A stretch of DNA of 64,000 bases, from contig NZ_JAHKQI010000003.1 of assembly GCF_018860975.1 (NCBI RefSeq), positions 240,523 through 304,522 of the forward strand, given 5' to 3'. The DNA comes from Lentibacter algarum. Lineage in GTDB: Bacteria > Pseudomonadota > Alphaproteobacteria > Rhodobacterales > Rhodobacteraceae. A program made the position numbers and the translations under genes. Position 1 is the stretch's first letter, and each line of letters starts with the position of its first letter. Under the pieces are notes generated by a model. The model was given only the letters and a program-made list of their open reading frames with translations, did no database searches and was not told the DNA's origin. This document shows, one piece after another, positions 58,136-64,000 of the stretch.

Positions 58136-58885
58136 ATGAAACTTACAAACATCCTTGGCACAGTTGCCGCTCTGGCAATCACTGCTACAGCCGCTACAGC
58201 CGAAATCAAAATCGGCTTTGCAGCCGAAGCTTACCCACCCTTCACAGCCAAGAACGCAGCTGGCGAATGGGAAGGCTTCGAAGTTGATCTCAAGAACGCG
58301 CTTTGCGCCGCAATGGAAGAAGAATGCGTTGTTGTTGACGTTGCGTGGGACGGCATCATTCCTGCACTCTTGGGCGGCAAAATCGACGCAATCGTGGCCT
58401 CTATGTCGATCACAGAAGAGCGCATGAAGACTATCAACTTTTCCGACAAATACTACAACACACCAGCCGTTCTCGTAGCGCCGAAAGACATGATGATCGA
58501 CGGTACGAAAACCGATGGCAAGATCATCGGCGTGCAGGTCTCAACCATCCACCAGAACTATGCAGAGAAGCATTTTCCTAACGCAACTGTCAAAACCTAC
58601 GGCACCTTTGACGAGCACAACGCCGACCTGACAGCAGGCCGCGTTGACGCCGTTGTTGGCGATTCAATCGCTTTCGCTGACTATCTTGCGTCAAACGACA
58701 GTGTTGAAGTTAAAGCCGAGCTGTCAGACGAAGAAGTCTTCGGCCCGGGCGTTGGTGTAGGTCTTCGCAAAGACGACGCCGAATTGACAGCCAAGTTCAA
58801 CGCAGCGATCAAAATGATCCGCGAGAACGGCACCTATGACGAAATCGGTAAGAAATACTTCGACTTCGACATCTACGGCGGCTAA
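58136..58885 (+). CDS. Polar amino acid ABC transporter substrate-binding protein
   Basis: A 249-residue periplasmic protein. The signal peptide is MKLTNILGTVAALAITATAA. The PAAT binding-protein pattern follows: KIGFAAEAYPPFTAK, GFEVDLKNALCAAM, VDVAWDGIIPALLGGKIDAIVASMSIT and GTYDEIGKKYF. It has GGGAG upstream. Ligand identity (arginine, methylarginine, lysine or related) is not determined by sequence; the ddaH gene in the operon suggests a guanidino amino acid. Confidence 0.94.
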   Translation: MKLTNILGTVAALAITATAATAEIKIGFAAEAYPPFTAKNAAGEWEGFEVDLKNALCAAMEEECVVVDVAWDGIIPALLGGKIDAIVASMSITEERMKTINFSDKYYNTPAVLVAPKDMMIDGTKTDGKIIGVQVSTIHQNYAEKHFPNATVKTYGTFDEHNADLTAGRVDAVVGDSIAFADYLASNDSVEVKAELSDEEVFGPGVGVGLRKDDAELTAKFNAAIKMIRENGTYDEIGKKYFDFDIYGG

Positions 58886-58893
58886 GGCCTCTC

Positions 58894-58921
58894 GCGCGCC
58901 GGAGAGTGTTCTTCGGCGCGC
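58894..58921 (+). promoter_or_regulatory. Strong stem-loop between binding-protein and permease genes
   Basis: A perfect 8-bp GC stem, GCGCGCCG (58894-58901) with CGGCGCGC (58914-58921), has a 12-nt loop and no T-run. In ABC operons such hairpins commonly attenuate or protect the upstream mRNA so that the binding protein is made in excess over the permeases. Confidence 0.6.
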
Positions 58922-58953
58922 AACTTTGACTTCATAGGACTTCACCTAGTTTC

Positions 58954-59136
58954 ATGGAAAACGCGCTCGACCTTCTCGCACTATCGCCCCCCGGCTGGGG
59001 CGGCAACTTGCTGCGTGGGCTTTGGAGCACATTCCAGACTACTCTGCATTCCATGGAAAACGCGCTCGAACCTCTCGCACTTTCGCCCCCCGGCTGGGGC
59101 GGCAACTTGTTGCGTGGGCTCTGGAGCACCTTCCAA
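58954..59136 (+). repeat. In-frame 84-bp tandem duplication at the start of the permease gene
   Basis: 58954-59037 and 59053-59136 each encode M-E-N-A-L-x-x-L-A-L-S then P-P-G-W-G-G-N-L-L-R-G-L-W-S-T-F-Q. They differ at 7 of 84 bases; 5 of these changes are synonymous. A unique 15-nt linker (T-T-L-H-S) separates them. Both copies carry an ATG, so either could start the protein. Confidence 0.9.
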
Positions 59137-59766
59137 ATCGCCGCTGGCGCATACGCTTTGGGCCTAACGCTCGGGCTGTTCGGCGCATTTGGTAAAATTT
59201 ATGGCGGCCCTGTTTTGCGGGGCACACTGGCGGTTTACACCACAGTTATTCGCGCCGTTCCCGAGCTGGTGCTGATACTGTTGCTCTACTATCTCGGCAC
59301 TGATCTGCTCAACATTGCGCTCACTTCGATGGGGTTCGAGCGCATAGACATCAGCGGGCTTTGGGCGGGCATCTATGTCATCGGCTTTGTGCAAGGTGCC
59401 TATTCAACCGAGGTTCTGCGCGGCGCGTTTCAGGCTGTTCCTTTCGGGCAGATCGAAGCTGCTCGCGCCATCGGTATGAGTGCTTTCAAGGCTCACTGGC
59501 GGATCATCCTGCCAGCAATGGTGCCTTTCGCTATCCCCGGCCTTGCCAACCTCTGGCTCATAGCCACCAAGGAAACAGCCCTGCTTGCTGTTGTCGGCTT
59601 TTCTGAACTGGCGCTTGAAACCAAGCAGGCGGCCGGTGCAACCAAGTCCTACTTCCTGTTCTACTGTGCCGCCGGTGCGCTTTACCTATTGCTCTCGCTT
59701 GTTTCGACGGGCGTTTTCTCACTGGTCGAGCGACACTTCCGTCGTGGCCAACCGCAGCAGAGTTAG
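58954..59766 (+). CDS. Polar amino acid ABC transporter permease (HisQ/ArtQ type), N-terminus duplicated
   Basis: A 270-residue permease with about five helices and the EAA coupling loop EAARAIGMSAFKAHWRIILP. The normal family start is the PPGWGGNLLRG-type segment just before the first helix; here that segment occurs twice (residues 1-28 and 34-61). The start at 58954 gives the duplicated form. The ATG at 59053 gives a conventional 237-residue protein. Neither has a strong Shine-Dalgarno sequence. It lies 3 nt before the second permease. Confidence 0.9.
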   Translation: MENALDLLALSPPGWGGNLLRGLWSTFQTTLHSMENALEPLALSPPGWGGNLLRGLWSTFQIAAGAYALGLTLGLFGAFGKIYGGPVLRGTLAVYTTVIRAVPELVLILLLYYLGTDLLNIALTSMGFERIDISGLWAGIYVIGFVQGAYSTEVLRGAFQAVPFGQIEAARAIGMSAFKAHWRIILPAMVPFAIPGLANLWLIATKETALLAVVGFSELALETKQAAGATKSYFLFYCAAGALYLLLSLVSTGVFSLVERHFRRGQPQQS

Positions 59767-59769
59767 CGC

Positions 59770-60465
59770 ATGGATTGGTCCTGGCTCCCCGAATATCTGC
59801 CGCGCTTTGGCGAAGGGCTTTGGCTGACCATTCAGCTGCTATTCTGGTCGATCCTGATCGGCATGTCCCTCGCGATCCCTATCGGGCTTGTCCAAGTCAC
59901 TGGCCCACGCCCACTGGCATGGCTGGCCCGCGGCTTTACCACCGTCATTCGTGGCACGCCCCTGCTCATCCAGCTCTGGCTGATCTACTACGGCGTCGGC
60001 TCGCTCTTCCCGTCGATGCCCGGCATCCGTGACAGTTTCCTCTGGCCTTACCTCCGCGAGGCCTTCCCCTATGCCGTGCTGGCCTTCTCGCTCAGCGTAG
60101 CGGGCTACGAGGGCGAGATCATGCGCGGAGCCTTTCGTGGTGTGCCCAAAGGCGAGCTTGAGGCCGCCCGCGCTGTCGGCATGACACCCTTTCAAGTGTT
60201 GCGCCGCGTCTGGCTGCCGAGAGCTTTGCAAAACACCTTTCCGACACTTACAGGCGAGTTCATCCTGACACTCAAAGCCACACCTTTGGCTGCAACGATC
60301 ACAGTGTTTGAAGTTTACGGCATCGGCTCCATCGTGCGGCAAGAAACCTACAAGATCTACGAGCCGCTGTTGTTTGTCGCAGCAATCTATCTCTGCCTCA
60401 CGGGCGTCCTTGTGCTCGGCTTCCGCTATCTTGAAAACCGCATACCAAAACAAACCCGCAGCTAG
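59770..60465 (+). CDS. Polar amino acid ABC transporter permease (HisM/ArtM type)
   Basis: A 231-residue permease. It shows RFGEGLWLTIQLLFWSILIGM at the N-terminus, the VIRGTPLLIQLWLIYYG segment and the coupling loop EAARAVGMTPFQVLRRVWLP, all standard for PAAT permeases. It pairs with the permease just upstream and precedes ddaH by 8 nt. Confidence 0.94.
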   Translation: MDWSWLPEYLPRFGEGLWLTIQLLFWSILIGMSLAIPIGLVQVTGPRPLAWLARGFTTVIRGTPLLIQLWLIYYGVGSLFPSMPGIRDSFLWPYLREAFPYAVLAFSLSVAGYEGEIMRGAFRGVPKGELEAARAVGMTPFQVLRRVWLPRALQNTFPTLTGEFILTLKATPLAATITVFEVYGIGSIVRQETYKIYEPLLFVAAIYLCLTGVLVLGFRYLENRIPKQTRS

Positions 60466-60473
60466 AGGTATCT

Positions 60474-61271
60474 ATGTCAGCGCGCTCATACACTTTCACC
60501 CACGCGATCTCGCGTCGCCCTTCCAAAAGCATCATCGACGGTCTGCGCGCGATCGACATCGGAACGCCCGACCTTGCATTGTTTGAGGCCCACCATGCCG
60601 ACTATGTGGCCGCTCTGCGCTCGACAGGCGCTAAGGTTGAGCTGCTCGAAGCAGACGAAGCCTACCCCGACAGTGTATTCATTGAAGACGCAGCCTTGTG
60701 TCTTCCCAAAGGCGCCGTCGTAATGCGGCCCGGAGCACCCTCCAGACTCGGAGAAGCTGCCGTTCTGGCCCCGACGCTTGCCAGTTACTACAGCGACATC
60801 CGCACAATTGATGCGCCTGATTTTATCGAAGGAGGCGACATTCTGACAACCGAGCGTGAAATACTGGTCGGCACCTCGGCGCGCACAACAACAGGCGGCA
60901 TCGAAGCCCTACGCCGTGCCACGGCTGACTGGGGCTACACTGTCCGCGAAGTCCACACGCCCGAAGGCGTGCTGCATTTCAAAACCGACTGTTCTTTGCT
61001 GGATGAAGAGACCATCCTCTCGACCGAGCGCTTGAGCGTATCGGGCTGCTTCGAGGGCTACAAAGTCCTGCACACCGCCGAAGGAGAAGAGGCCTGCGCC
61101 AATGCGATCCGCTTTAACGAGCTGGTGATCATGCCTGCGGGCTTCCCGAAAACCGCCGAGATGCTTGACAAAGCTGGGTATAACCTGCGCCTCGTGGGCA
61201 ACACCGAGGCTGCCAAGCTTGATGGCGGCATGTCTTGCCTGAGCCTGCGGTTTTCACCGCCAGTGGCGTAA
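60474..61271 (+). CDS. ddaH: N(G),N(G)-dimethylarginine dimethylaminohydrolase (DDAH)
   Basis: A 265-residue guanidino-group-modifying enzyme (amidinotransferase fold) hydrolysing methylated arginine to citrulline plus (di)methylamine. The catalytic triad can be placed: Glu119 in D-F-I-E-G-G-D, His168 in G-V-L-H-F-K-T-D, Cys255 in G-G-M-S-C-L-S. Spacing matches Pseudomonas DDAH (114/162/249). AGAGGT precedes the start. It is the last gene of the ABC-transporter operon, implying uptake and hydrolysis of methylarginines released from protein turnover. Close relatives with other guanidino substrates exist. Confidence 0.9.
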   Translation: MSARSYTFTHAISRRPSKSIIDGLRAIDIGTPDLALFEAHHADYVAALRSTGAKVELLEADEAYPDSVFIEDAALCLPKGAVVMRPGAPSRLGEAAVLAPTLASYYSDIRTIDAPDFIEGGDILTTEREILVGTSARTTTGGIEALRRATADWGYTVREVHTPEGVLHFKTDCSLLDEETILSTERLSVSGCFEGYKVLHTAEGEEACANAIRFNELVIMPAGFPKTAEMLDKAGYNLRLVGNTEAAKLDGGMSCLSLRFSPPVA

Positions 61272-61287
61272 CGCAATTTTGAGAAAA

Positions 61288-61363
61288 TGGCAGGGGCGTG
61301 GGGGCTCGAACCCCAGACCTACGGTTTTGGAGACCGTCGCTCTACCAACTGAGCTACACCCCT
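61288..61363 (-). tRNA. tRNA-Trp (anticodon CCA)
   Basis: A 76-nt cloverleaf on the minus strand. It has acceptor A-G-G-G-G-T-G pairing with C-G-C-C-C-C-T (one G-U), D-arm G-T-A-G-C-T-C-A-G-T-T-G-G-T-A-G-A-G-C, anticodon loop C-T-C-C-A-A-A and T-arm G-G-G-G-T-T-C-G-A-G-C-C-C-C. CCA is encoded at 61290-61288. It is not next to secE-nusG, its common place in many alphaproteobacteria. Confidence 0.97.
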
Positions 61364-61434
61364 GCAGAGAGCTTCCGGATAGAATGTGTGCTGGCGGAAA
61401 TCAAGGCGTTTTTGATCTTATTGCGAGAATTCCC

Positions 61435-62172
61435 TCAGAGCGACAAACCGTTTAGAAGCTTCGCCGCATAGGATGGCGCTTTGTGGCTGGCGTCTTGCTT
61501 CTCAACAGCGCCCTCTACCGCGTATTCACCTTTCGTGAACATGCCTTGGGTTATCATGTCTTCAGGTTGGTGTAGCAACTCCAAGCCTCGGGATTCAAAC
61601 GCCGCGATAAGCGCATTCCATATACGCTGCCGCATTTTCTCGGTTGCCTGCGTGACAATGGGGTAGTTGCTTAAAATGCGGCCCTCTTCGGTTTGGTCAA
61701 CGATGCCCCAAACCGGAAATCCGGCATAGGCAAACACGATCCGCGCCGCCCCTGCCTTCTTGAATTTTACAGCCATACGCACACTGCGTCTGTCGTTCAG
61801 GAACGTATCTGCAGCACAACGTAACACAGCATCGCTCACGGCGCAGTCTTCATCCGCGAGCAGGCTTAGATAGGGTGCAAAGAACTCGGCCAGCCGAAGC
61901 CTGACGCCATAAAAAACAAACACATCAAAATCGTTTGGCGCGATCCGTTTGCGCCCGTTTCCGTTGACACGCAGCACCATTTCCTCTGCCGAGGGTTTGA
62001 TCGGTTGCATGCCTCCTTTGCCAAAATGGATGTGGCGGAACTCGGACCCTGCACCCCCCCAAAACTCGATTTGACCGGCCTTAAAGTTGAGTAACCCCTG
62101 ACGTGTTGCATGTTGCACGGACGCGAGGTTGCTATCCCCGAAAATGAGCAGGCTCTTACTTCTCAAAGGCAC
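61435..62172 (-). CDS. SGNH-like protein of unknown function
   Basis: A 245-residue protein. The start SLLIFGDSNLASVQHAT carries a G-D-S-N block like motif I of SGNH hydrolases; other SGNH blocks are not obvious. The remainder is alpha/beta with NDFDVFVFYGVRLRLAEFF. It starts at GTG with GAGGAGG 9-10 nt upstream and overlaps the GSCFA gene by 17 nt, so the two are coupled. A role in modifying or attaching surface glycans is inferred from its neighbours. Confidence 0.65.
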   Translation of the reverse strand: MPLRSKSLLIFGDSNLASVQHATRQGLLNFKAGQIEFWGGAGSEFRHIHFGKGGMQPIKPSAEEMVLRVNGNGRKRIAPNDFDVFVFYGVRLRLAEFFAPYLSLLADEDCAVSDAVLRCAADTFLNDRRSVRMAVKFKKAGAARIVFAYAGFPVWGIVDQTEEGRILSNYPIVTQATEKMRQRIWNALIAAFESRGLELLHQPEDMITQGMFTKGEYAVEGAVEKQDASHKAPSYAAKLLNGLSL

Positions 62173-63229
62173 TCAAAAGTTCCTCCTCACATTTAACATC
62201 ACTTGAACGCACTGAAGACTTTCGCTTCTTTCCTTTGGCCTTCTTCTTTTTCGTCGGAACCGAACTTGGAGGCCCGAAAACCCGCTCTTGTTCGGCAAAA
62301 AAGTGTGACATCACCGTCTGCACACCCTGTGGCTCAACACTGCGCATATTGCTGGCATAGAACATGCCCCGAAACACCGGATGCGTGATGATTTCATAGG
62401 AAGGGAAATAGTCGACGTTATCATGGCGCGCTGCGGCTTCGCCTGCAATCGCGCGCAACACTGACTTGGAATAGCTGGTTGCGGTTAAAACATGTTCGCC
62501 CGAGGCGCTGGCGATAAGCGGAACCGGCGACACTGTGAGCAGCACTTTCAAACTCGGATTTTCGCGGCGCAACAAAGCGATAGCGGCTTCAAGATCACTC
62601 GCAGCCTCGGATACAGGCGTATTGTGAAAACGGTGCAGCTTGGCGTCAAACTGCGTGCCAGCCGTAGTGCCCGGACAAAGAGCATACTCCAACCCGCTTT
62701 CGGTGTTTCGCCAACATTCTGTCAGCCCGAGCGTGAACACATAGACATCGCCTTCACGAACAGCTTTTCGCATCGCGACGAGTGTCGCGTGGCGTGCTTC
62801 GAGCAGTTCGTCGCGGCTTGTAAACCCCTCAGGCTCGATCACGGGCCGCAAAGGGTCATACCAACGCCCGTCTAGTTCCCAGAGCTCACCTGCTTTTGCA
62901 TCACCAAAGGCCTGCTTAAGCCATTGCAGCAACATACGTGGCGTATAGATATTACCGGTTCGCACACTGAAAACACCGTAGTTGAACGCGCTGGCATCTT
63001 CGCCGCGTAGCCAAGGCGGTGCGGGTTCGGCGTCAAACCAACAATACCCCCTCGCAGACAAAGCTTTGCCAAAATGTTGGGCAAAACAGCTGCCCGATGT
63101 CACGATACGATGCTCGGGTTTAACCTCGAAGCGTGGAGACCAAAGTCGTTCAAGCCCATGCGCGCCCTTGTCAGCGACCGCACTGCGCCAAAAGGCTTTT
63201 TCGGCTAGGTTTTCATAAGGGTTGCTCAT
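62156..63229 (-). CDS. GSCFA domain protein
   Basis: A 357-residue protein. The name-giving motif is present as VTSGSCFAQHFGKAL near residue 45. It is followed by NIYTPRMLLQWLKQAFG, VFTLGLTECWRN and VLLTVSPVPLIAS, which fit GSCFA proteins (an SGNH/PC-esterase-like fold). The C-terminus has a very basic KKKKAKGKKRKS tail. GSCFA proteins are found near polysaccharide-synthesis genes, but their enzymatic role is not established. Confidence 0.9.
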   Translation of the reverse strand: MSNPYENLAEKAFWRSAVADKGAHGLERLWSPRFEVKPEHRIVTSGSCFAQHFGKALSARGYCWFDAEPAPPWLRGEDASAFNYGVFSVRTGNIYTPRMLLQWLKQAFGDAKAGELWELDGRWYDPLRPVIEPEGFTSRDELLEARHATLVAMRKAVREGDVYVFTLGLTECWRNTESGLEYALCPGTTAGTQFDAKLHRFHNTPVSEAASDLEAAIALLRRENPSLKVLLTVSPVPLIASASGEHVLTATSYSKSVLRAIAGEAAARHDNVDYFPSYEIITHPVFRGMFYASNMRSVEPQGVQTVMSHFFAEQERVFGPPSSVPTKKKKAKGKKRKSSVRSSDVKCEEELLSAFEK

Positions 63230-63295
63230 GCCACAGGTATCTTTTCAGAACATTGTTTCCAAAACCGTAACAAAGCTGTCAACTAGCAACAATAG

Positions 63296-63952
63296 CTATG
63301 GTGTCAAACTGGCCGCCGCGGCCTCAAGTGCACTTAAATCAGCTCCGCAAATGGCCGCTTCATTCGCAAGCACATGCTCGATTGGCCAGTTCCACCATTT
63401 GGTCTTCAGAAGCGCACTGACGATCTCATCTTGAAACCGTTGGCGAATGTGGCGCGCAGGGTTCCCAGCGACAATCGTATAAGCTGGTACATTTCCTGCA
63501 ACGACAGCACCCGCAGCAACGATCACCCCGTCACCGAGTTGCGCGCCTGGCATGATCATGGCCCCCGTTCCGATCCAAACGTCATTGCCTATAACCGTGT
63601 CGGCACCGGCCTCGGGCATCGACGCGCGGCCCTCAAGCGGCCCGTCAAACACTGCAAAGGGAAAGCTCGAAAATCCGTCGAACCGATGGTTTGCGCTTGC
63701 AGTGATAAACTGCACTCCACTGGCGATTTGGCAATATCTGCCGATGATCAGTCGTTCTGGCGAAAAGTCGTAGAGATATGGCGCAAGCGATGCGGCCCAA
63801 TCGCTTGGAGGGTTGTGCGCGCTGGCGTAAGTATATTCGCCAACGTCAATGCGTGGGTGATCTATTGCAGCACTCAAAAACACGCTGCCCTCGTGCGGTG
63901 ATCCATCAGGCAGCCGAATGGGGTGTCTTTCTCTCGGGCTTGGAAAACTCAT
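63296..63952 (-). CDS. CatB/Vat-type hexapeptide-repeat O-acetyltransferase
   Basis: A 218-residue left-handed beta-helix acetyltransferase. Hexapeptide repeats are clear in IIGRYCQIASGVQFIT, TVIGNDVWIGTGAMIMPG and QLGDGVIVAAGAVVAGNVPAYTIVAGNPA. The catalytic His lies in T-A-S-A-N-H-R. The family includes xenobiotic (chloramphenicol, streptogramin) acetyltransferases and sugar acetyltransferases. Next to GSCFA and SGNH-like genes, a glycan substrate is more likely than resistance. Confidence 0.88.
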   Translation of the reverse strand: MSFPSPRERHPIRLPDGSPHEGSVFLSAAIDHPRIDVGEYTYASAHNPPSDWAASLAPYLYDFSPERLIIGRYCQIASGVQFITASANHRFDGFSSFPFAVFDGPLEGRASMPEAGADTVIGNDVWIGTGAMIMPGAQLGDGVIVAAGAVVAGNVPAYTIVAGNPARHIRQRFQDEIVSALLKTKWWNWPIEHVLANEAAICGADLSALEAAAASLTP

Positions 63953-64000
63953 ACTGTTGGCCTTTCACCAGCGTCACGCCAACTTACACCACCGCAAAGC

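Noticed and set aside
61288..63952. Genomic island integrated at tRNA-Trp
   Set aside because: No integrase, no duplicated tRNA 3' end and no clear attachment repeat were seen in the window.

Overview
The window is a bacterial chromosome segment of moderate-to-high GC content, with dense operons and many 1-4 nt gene overlaps. Gene content and order point to an alphaproteobacterium, most likely a marine Rhodobacteraceae (Roseobacter-type) species. The indicators are an atpHAGDC operon followed by an H-type lectin gene, a ruvCAB-ybgC-tolQRAB-pal-cpoB-tilS-ftsH superoperon, phosphatidylcholine synthase (Pcs), a DUF484-XerC pair, a divergent lrp/trxB pair and a DUF1127 micro-protein. The taxon is inferred from protein families only.

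Layout. 1-9 kb: a partial 2-hydroxychromene-2-carboxylate isomerase-like gene, prs, the H-type lectin, the F1 ATP synthase operon with a clear terminator, a methyltransferase and gloB. 9-15 kb: clpA with an M23 peptidase, then (opposite strand) tam and ftsH. 15-25 kb: one long leftward run, ruvC-ruvA-ruvB-hypothetical-ybgC-tolQ-tolR-tolA-tolB-pal-cpoB-tilS, coupling Holliday-junction processing, the Tol-Pal envelope machine and tRNA-Ile lysidine synthesis. 25-31 kb: DUF1127, a small membrane protein, prmA, an MFS carrier, a YeeE/YedE sulfur-type transporter and priA. 31-34 kb: transaldolase/FSA, DUF484, xerC and pcs. 34-46 kb: a YcnI/DUF2946-like pair, ogt, an EamA carrier, ileS, a group III truncated haemoglobin, a DUF2339 giant membrane protein, and ycjF-GNAT-ycjX. 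46-53 kb: truA, an inverted pair of extragenic repeat elements, lrp/trxB, gph, argS and a divergent ArgRS-like gene with a GNAT. 53-64 kb: modABC, a class III aminotransferase, a polar-amino-acid ABC transporter with a dimethylarginine dimethylaminohydrolase (DDAH), tRNA-Trp, and an SGNH-like/GSCFA/hexapeptide-acetyltransferase group that looks like envelope or polysaccharide modification.

The strongest candidate for something undescribed is the 390-codon open gene at 51341-52513. It keeps recognisable blocks of an alphaproteobacterial-type arginyl-tRNA synthetase but has lost the HIGH motif (replaced by R-A-E-D) and lacks the KMSKS segment, most of the N-terminal domain and much of the anticodon-binding domain. 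It sits head-to-head with a complete argS of the other (E. coli-like) subtype and just upstream of a GNAT acetyltransferase. Other items worth a look are an in-frame 84-bp tandem duplication at the start of the ABC permease gene at 58954, the DDAH/ABC-transporter/aminotransferase neighbourhood, and the inverted extragenic repeats between truA and lrp. No CRISPR array, prophage, transposase or plasmid function was seen.
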